Position numbers and translations under genes: made by a program. Positions 43,310 to 52,682 of a stretch of 64,000 nt of DNA are shown here, one piece after another (position 1 is the first letter of the stretch; every line of letters starts with the position of its first letter). The stretch is from Porifericola rhodea (GTDB lineage Bacteria > Bacteroidota > Bacteroidia > Cytophagales > Cyclobacteriaceae): assembly GCF_030506305.1 (NCBI RefSeq), contig NZ_CP119421.1, positions 3,674,501-3,738,500 on the forward strand, given 5' to 3'. Below the pieces are notes generated by a model, which saw nothing but the letters and a program-made list of their open reading frames with translations, was not told where the DNA came from and ran no database searches.

Positions 43310-44362
43310 ATGTACCTGGGTTCAGCAACTTTTCTACTTGCAGTTTCATTGTGTTTATTTGGTAGTTCTAGTCTGGCACAGCCTGTTCAGGAAGATAAAT
43401 ACGTAAAACTAGGAGGTATAGAACAATGGGTAAGTATTAGTGGTGAAGATAAAAGTAAAGCTGTTGTTCTGATGCTGCATGGAGGTCCCGGCAGTGTACT
43501 AAGCCCTTACAGTGATCATATTTTTGCTGATTGGAAAAAAGATTTTGTAATAGTCCAATGGGATCAGAGAGGTGCCGGAAAAACATATAGGAAAAATAAA
43601 TCTGAGCAGGCAGACGAAGATTATTGGCTGGAGAACCCTTTGCAGGTGGAACAAATGGTAAAGGATGGACTGGAGCTTTGCGACTATCTTCTTCAACATC
43701 TTGATAAAGACAAGTTAGTACTCATGGCCTCTTCCTGGGGTACTGTACTAGCTACTCAAATGGTACAACAAAGGCCAGAGATATTTCATTTTTACCTGGC
43801 TCATGCTCAGTTGATTAGCTATAAGGACAATTTAAGCGAAGCATACCATAAAGTGAAAGCAATAGCTGAAGCATCTAAAGACACATTAAATTTACAAAAG
43901 CTTAAAACTCTGGGCCCACCGCCCTATGCTATGGCAAAAAATCTGGGGCAACTATTAAGAATTGTCAAAACTTACGAAAGACAGGCTTCCAGTCCATCAC
44001 CCGAAGCGTGGTGGGAGCCAAGCGAACCTTATAAAAATGAACTTGATGTGCAAAGTAGGTATCAGGGAGACGATTATTCCTTTTTATACTTCGCCGGTCA
44101 TAAGCCTCTTGGTATTAAGTCTATGGTAGCTGATCTGGATTTTAGGGAGAGTGCCACACAGTTTAAAGTACCTGTCTATTTTGTGCAGGGAGCACATGAT
44201 ATCTTAACTCCTGCATCTATGAACAAGGATTACTTTGAAAAAATTGATGCGCCTGCTAAGGAGTTTTTTCTTGTGCCAGACGCTGCACATGCTTTTACAA
44301 CATCGGTAGTTGATCTAAAGTACCAGATACTAAAGAAGTTTTTTGATGATAGCTCAAAGTGA
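43310..44362 (+). CDS. Alpha/beta hydrolase, prolyl-aminopeptidase-like, secreted
   Basis: Protein of 350 aa with a signal peptide (LFGSSSLAQ). Visible are the oxyanion segment LHGGPGSV, DQRGAGKT (typical of the S33 prolyl iminopeptidase group), the nucleophile elbow SSWGT (Ser at GxSxG position with a Ser in place of the first Gly), the acid in GAHDILTP and the His in PDAAHAF. It is likely a periplasmic peptidase or esterase. It is probably co-transcribed with the amidohydrolase before it. Confidence 0.86.
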   Translation: MYLGSATFLLAVSLCLFGSSSLAQPVQEDKYVKLGGIEQWVSISGEDKSKAVVLMLHGGPGSVLSPYSDHIFADWKKDFVIVQWDQRGAGKTYRKNKSEQADEDYWLENPLQVEQMVKDGLELCDYLLQHLDKDKLVLMASSWGTVLATQMVQQRPEIFHFYLAHAQLISYKDNLSEAYHKVKAIAEASKDTLNLQKLKTLGPPPYAMAKNLGQLLRIVKTYERQASSPSPEAWWEPSEPYKNELDVQSRYQGDDYSFLYFAGHKPLGIKSMVADLDFRESATQFKVPVYFVQGAHDILTPASMNKDYFEKIDAPAKEFFLVPDAAHAFTTSVVDLKYQILKKFFDDSSK

Positions 44363-44438
44363 AGATCAAACGTGGCGAAAAAACTGAAGTAGGACATACC
44401 TCAGGCAATTCTATCTTATACATCAACATAATTAATCC

Positions 44439-45287
44439 ATGAGAAGTAGCAAACAGTATGTGCATTTTAAATTAAAAGGCTTAGTTATCTACATTTTTCT
44501 CATTACAACGGTTTTCTCTCAACAACTTAATGCGCAAAAACTGGAGGGGCAAAATTTACCTAAGGTAGCGGTTTTAGGCATGTTTCATTTCGTGTCTAAA
44601 AACAACACTGTATCTCAAAACTTTACAGAAGTTTATAGTGAGCGAAGGCAAAGAGAAATTGAAGAACTGGTAGCTTCACTAAGGCAGTATCAAGCTACCA
44701 AGATAGCAGTAGAGCGGCCTTACCGTACAGAGGATGAACTAAACCAGGCCTATCAGGCCTACCTGCAAGGGGCGTACGATTTGTCAGCAGAAGAAACAGA
44801 TCAGGTTGCGTTTCGTTTAGCTAAAGCTTTAGGGCATAAACAGCTCTATCTGGTATATCATCCGGTAGATTTTGATTTTGAGCGACTGCAAAAGTATGCG
44901 AGGCAAGAAGGACAGGATTCTGTCATCCGGAAGGTAATTAGCAATGCAGAGGAACTAGCGAATACTTACGATAGTATCGCGGAAGAAAAAGGAATTCAGG
45001 AAGCTGTATATTTCCTGAATCTGCCAGAGAGTATCAATAAAAATCATTATGGATATCAGCTATTGAGCGAGTTAGGGGATGAGCATCATCAGCCCGGAAA
45101 AGAAGAAACAGATAATTGGTATCAATCTAACGTAGCCATCTTTAACAACATCAGAAAACTGGCAAGCTTAACAAATGATAGGGTACTTGTTATCTACGGA
45201 CAGGGGCATGCGAAAATACTAAACCAGTTAGTTGAAAAATCTCCAGAACTTGAACTAACCAGTCTTACAGATTACCTGAAACAATAG
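44439..45287 (+). CDS. DUF5694 protein, secreted
   Basis: Protein of 282 aa with an N-terminal signal/anchor. The family signature KVAVLGMFHFVSK at the start of the mature protein, the basic-acidic pair in KIAVERPYRTEDE, and the late VLVIYGQGHAKILNQLV match DUF5694. This family shows distant resemblance to the TraB/TIKI fold. The metal-binding role is inferred from the conserved His/Glu; the function is unknown. Confidence 0.82.
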   Translation: MRSSKQYVHFKLKGLVIYIFLITTVFSQQLNAQKLEGQNLPKVAVLGMFHFVSKNNTVSQNFTEVYSERRQREIEELVASLRQYQATKIAVERPYRTEDELNQAYQAYLQGAYDLSAEETDQVAFRLAKALGHKQLYLVYHPVDFDFERLQKYARQEGQDSVIRKVISNAEELANTYDSIAEEKGIQEAVYFLNLPESINKNHYGYQLLSELGDEHHQPGKEETDNWYQSNVAIFNNIRKLASLTNDRVLVIYGQGHAKILNQLVEKSPELELTSLTDYLKQ

Positions 45288-45735
45288 AGACAAGCGGCAT
45301 ATAACAGGTATTTCTTTTAATATACTTTGACTTATGGGCTAGGGTTAAATATAGTAGTGGAATTTAGTGGTGGTCTTTATTTTTTTCATTGCTTAGTTTA
45401 CCATAGTAGTAAGCCTAAGCCATAATCTGGCCCTCTCAGTTCCAGTGTAATAGAAGCAGATTTAGAGCATTATGAAGTCCTCTATTTGAAGGAAGAAGAG
45501 GTTGAACTCTCAGAAGGTCAGCATCATAATGGAAAAGCTCTGTGATTAGGTTAATAGGTAGAAAAAAAGTTTAACCAAGCAATTACGGACAGTCACTATG
45601 CATATCAGCATATAGTAGTAAACTAGGGGGAGAGCTATCAAATTTTCTGGCGCAGCCGACCACACAATCTGCCGGGTTTACACCCCTTGTTTTTCGGGGC
45701 TAATCTGCATTTTTGTATAAACTAATATAAGTCAT
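45288..45735. other. Intergenic with a coding remnant
   Basis: A plus-strand frame ending at 45545 reads VIEADLEHYEVLYLKEEEVE and then SEGQHHNGKAL before a stop. It has coding character but no start, so it is probably the tail of a lost gene. The rest has no recognisable feature. Confidence 0.4.
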
Positions 45736-46302
45736 ATGAGAAAACTTAAACTTCAGGTGCAAATGAGCATTGATGGTTTTATAGCTGGACCCAATGGTGA
45801 AATGGACTGGATGACCTTTAATTGGGGTGATGACCTGAACAAGTATGTGCAGTCCTTGACCGAAAATGTAGATTGCATTTTACTAGGGCGCAAATTAGCT
45901 GAAGGGTTTATTCCACATTGGGCTGCGGTAGCTGCTGATGCGGAGAACCCGGAACATGAAACAGGAAAAATGTTTAGCCATATGCCAAAAGTAGTATTTA
46001 GCCATACGCTGGCAGAGTCTACCTGGCCAGACACGTGCCTGGCTAAGGGTGAACTGGTAGAAGAGGTGAATAAACTGAAAGCTCAGCAAGGTAAGGATAT
46101 GATTGCTTACGGAGGAGCCGAGTTTGTTTCTTCGCTAATTAAGCATAAGCTAATAGATGAATACTTTCTGTTTGTTAACCCTGTCGTACTGGGTAAGGGT
46201 AAACCTATTTTTAGTACTCTGGAAGACAAATTGCCTCTCCAACTGATAAATACGCAGGCATTTGAGTGTGGAATTATGCTGCAGCATTTTAAGCAAAACT
46301 AA
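45736..46302 (+). CDS. RibD C-terminal / dihydrofolate reductase-fold protein
   Basis: Protein of 188 aa with the complete small DHFR-fold pattern: RKLKLQVQMSIDGFIAGPNG, then VDCILLGRKLAEGF, then AYGGAEFVSSLI and YFLFVNPVVLGKGKPIF. These are the hallmarks of the YyaP/YwjB group, NADPH-dependent reductases of unknown substrate. It is a paralogue of the gene at 33444 and closer to the family consensus. Confidence 0.9.
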   Translation: MRKLKLQVQMSIDGFIAGPNGEMDWMTFNWGDDLNKYVQSLTENVDCILLGRKLAEGFIPHWAAVAADAENPEHETGKMFSHMPKVVFSHTLAESTWPDTCLAKGELVEEVNKLKAQQGKDMIAYGGAEFVSSLIKHKLIDEYFLFVNPVVLGKGKPIFSTLEDKLPLQLINTQAFECGIMLQHFKQN

Positions 46303-46455
46303 ACAGAAGAAGTACAGACACTAAATTTAATTTGCTACGCAGACTGATTTAACAATGATGGATTGCTGAACAGATATATGTATATTTTGCCGCTATAAAA
46401 TTTTGCCTGCCAGATATTTGTTAGGTAAAAAGTATTGTTATTCAAAATAGTTGCG

Positions 46456-47301
46456 GTGAAGATAGTAGAACAGTTTTCGTACGAAAATATCCAAGGTTTT
46501 AAATTTGGTTACCAGGCTTTCGGAAGGCCAAAAATGTTTTCTTTAATCTACTTTGTTGATGGTTTACTGATAGATAGTGGGCACCGGAAAGTCCAAAAAG
46601 ATGTGCTGGCCCAGCTTGGCAATCTGGATGTGCAGCAGATGTTTATCACCCATCATCATGAAGACCACACAGGAAATGTGGATGTTTTACAAAAGCATTT
46701 TAACTGTTCGGCTTACGCATCCAGTTTGTGTGCGGAAATGATGAAAACTCCGCCAGGCCTGAGCCCTATACAAAAAATGGTGTGGGGCAAGCGCCCAGCG
46801 ATGCCTGGGCTGTTAGCGGAAGACCAGCAGATTTGTACAGAAAACTATGTGTTTGATATTATCCCCATCCCTGGTCACGCGCCGGATATGGTAGCCCTGC
46901 ACGAAGCCAGGCAGGGATGGCTATTCTCCTCTGACCTTTATGTGCATTCGTATATCGGCTATTTTATAGAAACGGAGAGTATCATTCAGCAGATCAACTC
47001 TATTCAGCGAATACTCAAACTTCAGTTTGGTCCCATGTTTTGTGGGCACAATCCTCAATTTGAAAATGGGAGAGAGAAGTTAGGGCAGAAGCTCAGCTTT
47101 TTGCGGGAGTTTTACGAACAGGTAACAAATTTGTACGCTCAGGGCAAAAGTGCCAGAGAGATATTCCACCACTTAAAGCTGAAGGAAAAGGGGAGCATCA
47201 AATGGCTTTCCGGAGGGTATCTCTCTAAAATGAATATGGTAAAGTCGGCAATACGAGATTGGGAGGCGGAAAAGCAGAGCAGGGCAGGAGACGTAGCTTA
47301 G
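46456..47301 (+). CDS. MBL-fold metallo-hydrolase
   Basis: Metallo-beta-lactamase-fold hydrolase of 281 aa. The zinc motif is THHHEDHTGNV, with the third His in PIPGHAPDM, the Asp in SSDLYVHSY and the final His in MFCGHNPQF. The frame extends to a TTG at 46435, but the GTG at 46456 (MKIVEQFSYE) gives a normal N-terminus. It is probably a hydrolase of thioester or ester substrates, not an antibiotic lactamase. It is followed immediately by the sulfatase gene. Confidence 0.85.
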   Translation: MKIVEQFSYENIQGFKFGYQAFGRPKMFSLIYFVDGLLIDSGHRKVQKDVLAQLGNLDVQQMFITHHHEDHTGNVDVLQKHFNCSAYASSLCAEMMKTPPGLSPIQKMVWGKRPAMPGLLAEDQQICTENYVFDIIPIPGHAPDMVALHEARQGWLFSSDLYVHSYIGYFIETESIIQQINSIQRILKLQFGPMFCGHNPQFENGREKLGQKLSFLREFYEQVTNLYAQGKSAREIFHHLKLKEKGSIKWLSGGYLSKMNMVKSAIRDWEAEKQSRAGDVA

Positions 47302-47373
47302 TTGATCTGCTTTGTAGTCTTGATAAAAGGTATTAGTTTAATAGTTTATATACTACTCAAGGCTAAAGCTGTA

Positions 47374-48825
47374 TTGAAAAACACAACCAACTTATCCGTT
47401 CTGCTATTTTCTCTTGTTCTTTCTGCGTGTCATAGTGAGGCTCAACCTACAGAAAAAACTAAACCTAATATATTGCTAATGGTGGCTGATGATATGGGTT
47501 ATGCTGATCTCAATTGCTATGGTGGGCTTTCCAATACTCCACATCTCAATCAGTTAGCTAAGGAGGGCATACGTCTGACTAATTTTTATGCGGCCGCATC
47601 TAACTGTTCTCCTTCAAGAGCTGGTCTGCTTACTGGTAAGAGCCCTGCCAGATTAGGGATGTACAGTTATCGCCCTCAGGGGCATCCTATGCATCTGAGA
47701 ACCTCAGAAGTCACTATTGCTGAAGCACTTCAGGAAGAAAACTACCAGACAGCTCATATCGGTAAGTGGCATTTGGGGTGTCTGCCTCAGGATACGGCCT
47801 TTCATCATCCTCAGCCGCACGATCAGGGGTTTAGCTACTCACTAGGAACCGAAAATAATGCCCAGCCTTCTCATCTTAATCCGGTTAATTTTGTCAGAAA
47901 TGGAGAGCAACTAGATGCACAAGAGGGCTATTCCTGTAATATTCTGGCCAATGAAGCACTCAGCTGGTTTGAGCAGCAGTGGAATCAGGAGGACCCTTTC
48001 TTTATGTATATGGCTTTTCATGAGCCACATGCTAAAATTGCGTCCCCTCCCGAGTTAGTAGAGAAGTATAAGTCTCATGGAGAGAGAGATGCGGAGTACC
48101 TGGCCAACATAGAAAATCTGGATTTAGCGGTAGGCAAAGTGGTAGATTACCTGCGTGCGCAGGGTTTGCTTGATAATACTCTGCTAATTTTCAGCTCCGA
48201 TAACGGCTCTTACCGCCAGGCATCCAATGGGCAATTGCGGGCAGTAAAAAGCTACCTGTACGAAGGAGGCATAAGAGTGCCAGGCATTATCCGGTGGCCG
48301 GAGCTGATTCAGGGTGGTCAAGAGGTACATGAGGCTGCCGGCTTTGTTGATGTTTTGCCTACACTCGCAGACTTACTCAACCTTAAAAGTTTAGATACCC
48401 AAAATCTGGATGGTACCAGCATACTACCCTTGCTCAAAGGAGAGAACTTTGAACGCGAAAACCCATTGTACTGGTTTTTTTATCGTACTTCCCCTGAGAT
48501 TGCCATGCGCATAGGAGATATGATGGTTATGGGTAAAGATAAAGATACTGTAGCTCGGACCCACCCCTTTACAATGGCAGATATGGAGTATGTAAAGGAG
48601 GTGCAGTTACATGAGTATGAACTATACCAGCTTACAGAAGATGATGCTCAGTATCATAACCTTGCCGGGCGGCATCCTGAGGCAGAAGTTTATCAGCAAA
48701 AGCTAAACAATAAGTTGCGAAAAATTAAAGAAGAAGCCTATTACTGGGAGAAGTTGCCTGAAGCTGAGGGCAACAGAAAGCCTAAAACTGAGTGGGTAAA
48801 GTACAAGAGGATTGAGGAGAACTAA
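47374..48825 (+). CDS. Arylsulfatase-family sulfatase, lipoprotein
   Basis: Type I sulfatase of 483 aa. The modification motif is C-S-P-S-R in SNCSPSRAGLLTGKSP, so the Cys would become formylglycine. Metal ligands are seen in LLMVADDMGYADLN and FSSDNGSYR. The frame is open from 47302. The TTG at 47374 gives a clean lipoprotein signal (MKNTTNLSVLLFSLVLSAC), so it is preferred. It may desulfate marine polysaccharides, which fits the agar genes at 6-9 kb, but they are far apart. No sulfatase-maturing enzyme gene is in the window. Confidence 0.88.
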   Translation: MKNTTNLSVLLFSLVLSACHSEAQPTEKTKPNILLMVADDMGYADLNCYGGLSNTPHLNQLAKEGIRLTNFYAAASNCSPSRAGLLTGKSPARLGMYSYRPQGHPMHLRTSEVTIAEALQEENYQTAHIGKWHLGCLPQDTAFHHPQPHDQGFSYSLGTENNAQPSHLNPVNFVRNGEQLDAQEGYSCNILANEALSWFEQQWNQEDPFFMYMAFHEPHAKIASPPELVEKYKSHGERDAEYLANIENLDLAVGKVVDYLRAQGLLDNTLLIFSSDNGSYRQASNGQLRAVKSYLYEGGIRVPGIIRWPELIQGGQEVHEAAGFVDVLPTLADLLNLKSLDTQNLDGTSILPLLKGENFERENPLYWFFYRTSPEIAMRIGDMMVMGKDKDTVARTHPFTMADMEYVKEVQLHEYELYQLTEDDAQYHNLAGRHPEAEVYQQKLNNKLRKIKEEAYYWEKLPEAEGNRKPKTEWVKYKRIEEN

Positions 48826-49139
48826 TTATAATATTGGGCCACTGTCTTCAGATATAGTGAAATGATAGTTCTGGCTCTACTAGTAGCGGGAAGCTGTGCT
48901 ACAAATAAAATCCATTAGCCAACCGTATGAGCACTTAAGTTTTGATAAGCATATTCATTCACTTATCAGCTTGATAAATATCGCCCAGTTGGAAACAGAA
49001 ATAAGAGTGAGGAGGCAGGGTATGCTTATTAAGGATTAAAGTGTTTTTACACAATTCGTATAAAATGTTACGGGAGAAGCTTTCAAAAATTTGTGAAATG
49101 CTTATATTAAATAGTTAAGCAGATAATATTTTATGTCTT
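48826..49139. other. Intergenic, nothing recognised
   Basis: No gene, repeat or terminator with a T-run was found. Confidence 0.5.
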
Positions 49140-49610
49140 ATGAATAAGCTGTTAATCCTCTTATTACTCTTTGGTTTGTTTGCATGTGAAGAAAAAGACT
49201 GTTGTGTCGTAGTAGATACCGATGTGCAATTACGTTATGTCAATGAGGAGGGTACCGATCTGCTCAATCCAGATAATGAAAGTGCGTTTCTCCATGAAAA
49301 TATTAAAATCTATGCGGATAAGGAAGGTGAAAAAAAGCTGGCCATCAATGCCAATTCTGATTACCCTAACTATTATCAGCTGTTTGAACAGGAAGGAACG
49401 TATGTGCTGAAAGTTTTTCCTACAGATGAACTGGTAAACAATGAAGCAATCAGCTATATCGCTTTGAGTGATAGCGTAATGGACACCTTGCGTTTAGCTA
49501 TTAAAAGATCAGATCATTCTATCATTGTAGAGAAAGTATGGTACAATGGTGTGCTCCAGTACAACCTTGCAACCGGAGCTACCAAAAGAGAATTTACGAT
49601 TGTCAAATAA
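49140..49610 (+). CDS. Hypothetical lipoprotein
   Basis: Protein of 156 aa with a lipoprotein signal (LLFGLFAC, Cys16). The next residues include another Cys pair (EEKDCC). The mature part is a beta-rich domain (VQLRYVNEEGTDLLNP, NYYQLFEQEGTYVLKVFP) resembling small surface lipoproteins with an immunoglobulin-like fold. No function is assigned. Confidence 0.72.
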   Translation: MNKLLILLLLFGLFACEEKDCCVVVDTDVQLRYVNEEGTDLLNPDNESAFLHENIKIYADKEGEKKLAINANSDYPNYYQLFEQEGTYVLKVFPTDELVNNEAISYIALSDSVMDTLRLAIKRSDHSIIVEKVWYNGVLQYNLATGATKREFTIVK

Positions 49611-49668
49611 ATATTAATTGCTGCTGGCTTATAGTTTTACAGCATAAGATATCCTAAAAATCAGATGC

Positions 49669-50628
49669 CTAGTCATTTGATAGTTGAGCTTCCAGAAGCT
49701 TCCAAAACTGGGCTTCCATCTGTGCCGCGTTAATGTCGGTATACACATTAATAAGTCGTCCACCATTCTCGGCAGGGGCTAACCTCTCTTCTAACTCAGC
49801 CGTTTTGGGGTCTAGCATAGCAGCGATGAGAGCCAGATCCCACATAGTCCATTGTTCATCTGCGTTTACTTCAGCCCATCGGCGAGCAAGAATATCGCTC
49901 AGTGGATGTTTGATATTTTTAAGCTTGTTAAGAGATTTTTGCTTGGCAAATTTCAGACTACTACTGGTACTTGCCGGCATCACATAAAGGTCAAGCTTTT
50001 TGTTAGCCAGCAGGCGGTCCATCGCATTAAGGTCGTTACGAACATTAAACTCGTTCTTGTTCCAGATTCCATCTTCTACATTGTATTGCATTCCCAGCAG
50101 GTATACTGAGAGCTTAGAGGCAATTTCCGGCGAAAGCTCTATTGCAGTAGCCACATTGGTTACGGCTCCCAGGCAAATAACCTTCAGTTTATCTCCTTCT
50201 TCCAGCTTTTTTACTTCATTTAGTATAAAATCTGAAGCTTGAGAGGAGGGAATTGGTGCTCCCTTGTAGTAGCCCCAGGCATAACCCAGCATACGCTCAG
50301 CTCCCTTCGGATGAGGAATATCACTTCTATCCAAAGCCTCTAAAATTTCCTCATTAAGCGACTGGCTTATTTTAAGAGTGTTAATGTCTTTTGTAGGATA
50401 AATATGCCAGAGGCTATCAGTTAGTAACTGGGCATTATTAAAGTGGGCAGAACTTAATCCTATGACTTCCATTTTTTCTGAAAGAATAGCCATACCAATA
50501 GCATAAAGATCATCCATTTCATTCCCTGTATCAGCATCTATTATCACTTTGGTGCTTTGGGCATAGCTAAAGGACAGAGGCATTAGAAGTAAAAGAAACA
50601 TCAAAAAAAATGTAGATAGTCTGGACAT
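49669..50628 (-). CDS. Secreted nucleoside hydrolase (IUNH family)
   Basis: Predicted periplasmic inosine-uridine-preferring nucleoside hydrolase of 319 aa, starting at the ATG at 50628 (MSRLSTFFLM) with a signal peptide (MPLSFSYAQ). The upstream extension to 50679 is ignored. The calcium-binding motif is VIIDADTGNEMDDLYAIGMA, slightly unusual (NEMDD for the common NGIDD). The later Asp lies in EQWTMWDLALIAAML. Members may act on nucleosides or have carbohydrate-related roles in Bacteroidota. Confidence 0.86.
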   Translation of the reverse strand: MSRLSTFFLMFLLLLMPLSFSYAQSTKVIIDADTGNEMDDLYAIGMAILSEKMEVIGLSSAHFNNAQLLTDSLWHIYPTKDINTLKISQSLNEEILEALDRSDIPHPKGAERMLGYAWGYYKGAPIPSSQASDFILNEVKKLEEGDKLKVICLGAVTNVATAIELSPEIASKLSVYLLGMQYNVEDGIWNKNEFNVRNDLNAMDRLLANKKLDLYVMPASTSSSLKFAKQKSLNKLKNIKHPLSDILARRWAEVNADEQWTMWDLALIAAMLDPKTAELEERLAPAENGGRLINVYTDINAAQMEAQFWKLLEAQLSND

Positions 50629-50795
50629 GTTTGCTTGTTTAAAAAAGTTAGCAAATAGTAAATAAAAGATAATTAGCAATATATTAAGTTTGAGGAGTCA
50701 AGAAAAGAAACACCAGGGTGTATAATTCGTATCAAGTAGTCTTGAACCCAGTGTAAGCGCTCTTGAATACTAAAATTGCTTAGCATTGCCTCAAC

Positions 50796-51401
50796 ATGAA
50801 CAACTTTCTTTACATTTTAGATTTGGTTGGAACTTTTGTGTTTGCTGTGAGTGGTACCATAGTAGCCAGCAAGAGGCAAATGGACCCTTTTGGTGCGGCG
50901 GTTATTGCCTTTATAACGGCAGTCGGGGGAGGTACAGTACGCGATGTCCTCATAGGTAGTGTACCCGTAGGCTGGATGCTCAATCTGCATTATTTATATG
51001 CGATTGCTTCTGCGTTTTTGCTTACGTTTTTTTTCAAAAAGTATATACTGAAGCTGCATAGAACCATGTTTTTGTTTGATACGATTGGTATTGGTCTGTT
51101 TACAATTTTGGGGCTGCAAAAAACGATGGGAGCTGGGCTTTCGCCACTTATCGGTGTCATGATGGGTACAGTATCCGCAGTGTTTGGAGGAGTATTGCGC
51201 GATGTGTTTTCTAATCAGGTACCCCTAATTTTTAGGAATGAGATCTATGCCACTGCCTGTATTATGGGTGGGCTGGTATTCCTTCTATTTGAGTTTCTGG
51301 GGGTAGATGAGGTTATTAGTACTTCTGCCGCTATGTTGTTTGTAATAGTATTACGCGTACTGGCCGTGCGTTTTAAATGGTATCTACCTGCGCTCTCGTA
51401 A
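50796..51401 (+). CDS. TRIC family trimeric intracellular cation channel / UPF0126 protein
   Basis: Inner-membrane protein of 201 aa with six to seven helices and two internal repeats. Each repeat carries the glycine-rich motif: GAAVIAFITAVGGGTVRDVL at ~32-51 and GVMMGTVSAVFGGVLRDVFS at ~121-140. This is the bacterial TRIC homologue (YadS/YicG), which can conduct monovalent cations or transport small molecules. The stop is 4 bp from the end of the convergent histidine kinase gene. Confidence 0.92.
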   Translation: MNNFLYILDLVGTFVFAVSGTIVASKRQMDPFGAAVIAFITAVGGGTVRDVLIGSVPVGWMLNLHYLYAIASAFLLTFFFKKYILKLHRTMFLFDTIGIGLFTILGLQKTMGAGLSPLIGVMMGTVSAVFGGVLRDVFSNQVPLIFRNEIYATACIMGGLVFLLFEFLGVDEVISTSAAMLFVIVLRVLAVRFKWYLPALS

Positions 51402-51404
51402 ATA

Positions 51405-52475
51405 TTAGCTAAGCGGTAAACTGATCTGAAACGCAGAACCTTGCTCCGGGAGGCTTTCTACCTGTATATACCCATCGTGCAAATCTACAATTTGCTTAAC
51501 AATGTACAGACCCAGACCTGTAGATTTTTCTCCATGCGTTCCTTTTTTAGATAGCTTAGAGAATTTTACAAAAAGCTGCTTTACCTCTGCTTCGTGTATA
51601 CCTATTCCATGATCCTGTATTTTAATAAACATTACATTTTCAAGTTTCTTGGTGCTGATAATGATACTGCTTCCGGTATGGGAGAATTTAATGGCGTTAG
51701 AGAGTAAATTAGTAAAAGCACGAATCATTTTAACACCATGAATAGGAGCTATAGCATTTTCGCAAAAGTGTTTTACTACTTTAATCTTCTTTTTATTGCA
51801 CATCTCTTCCAGCCGCTGAATAGCCGTTGTAAGCAGTTGATTAACATCCTGCGGGGTTTTGATAACACTCTGTGTAATATTCTCCATTTCAGACATTTCT
51901 ACCAGGTCATGCACCAGTTCGGAAGCGTAAGCACAGGCATTTTCCATCATATCCAGTAGTTTACTATTGCCTTCAGGTATATCAGACCTGAGTACTGAAA
52001 TCATACCCTCCAGACTATTTAGGGGACTTTTAAGGTCATGAGCCACGTTAGCCAGAACTTCACTTTTTTGCATATTGAGTTCATTCATCTGTTCAAGCTG
52101 ATGAGTTTGCTGCATATGTTCGGTGACATCATGCTTAATACCAATGACTTTAACCGGCTGTTGGTTGGCATCTCGTATTACCTTGCTACGGCTGTGTACA
52201 TAAATAAGCTTACCATCGGGGCGAATGGCGCGATAGTCGCATCTAAATTCATGGCCATTTTTTACGTTTTCATAATACAGGTTCATAATCCTTTCTACAT
52301 CTTCTGGATGTATTAGTGCCTGATAGTCTTCTAGCGTATAGCTGCTTTTAGGAAGCAGCCCAAAAATTTTCAGAAAGTTATCAGAGGCTTTCCATGTATT
52401 GCTCGTTGTATCAGCTTCAAACGTGCCAATATTGGCCATCTCCTCAATTTCTTGTAGTACCAGAGTATTATCCAT
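51405..52475 (-). CDS. PAS-domain sensor histidine kinase
   Basis: Cytosolic histidine kinase of 356 aa. One PAS/PAC domain (residues ~10-120, FLKIFGLLPKSSYTLEDYQA, CDYRAIRPDGKLIYVHSRSK) is followed by a HisKA domain with the H-box NVAHDLKSPLNSLEGMIS. The HATPase domain has the N-box FTNLLSNAIKFSH and the G-box STGLGLYIVKQIVDLH. There are no membrane segments and no adjacent response regulator, so it is an orphan kinase. Confidence 0.92.
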   Translation of the reverse strand: MDNTLVLQEIEEMANIGTFEADTTSNTWKASDNFLKIFGLLPKSSYTLEDYQALIHPEDVERIMNLYYENVKNGHEFRCDYRAIRPDGKLIYVHSRSKVIRDANQQPVKVIGIKHDVTEHMQQTHQLEQMNELNMQKSEVLANVAHDLKSPLNSLEGMISVLRSDIPEGNSKLLDMMENACAYASELVHDLVEMSEMENITQSVIKTPQDVNQLLTTAIQRLEEMCNKKKIKVVKHFCENAIAPIHGVKMIRAFTNLLSNAIKFSHTGSSIIISTKKLENVMFIKIQDHGIGIHEAEVKQLFVKFSKLSKKGTHGEKSTGLGLYIVKQIVDLHDGYIQVESLPEQGSAFQISLPLS

Positions 52476-52682
52476 AGTTGTGTCAGGGGGTATTTATGAC
52501 TAATATAATATAAAATAGATATTAGGAAAATATTCTACTGTTAATTCTATTTAGGTATAAATGGATGTTACTTATTTATAAATACCCAAAACACTCTACT
52601 TAGATTATCTATACACACAGGCTTTTTTACTGTTACTTCTGTTAGACTTTTTAATAGCCCTCCCAAAAGTTTAATTTGCCTT

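Noticed and set aside
46456-47301. Metallo-beta-lactamase conferring resistance
   Set aside because: The motif and length fit general MBL-fold hydrolases, and it lacks a signal peptide.
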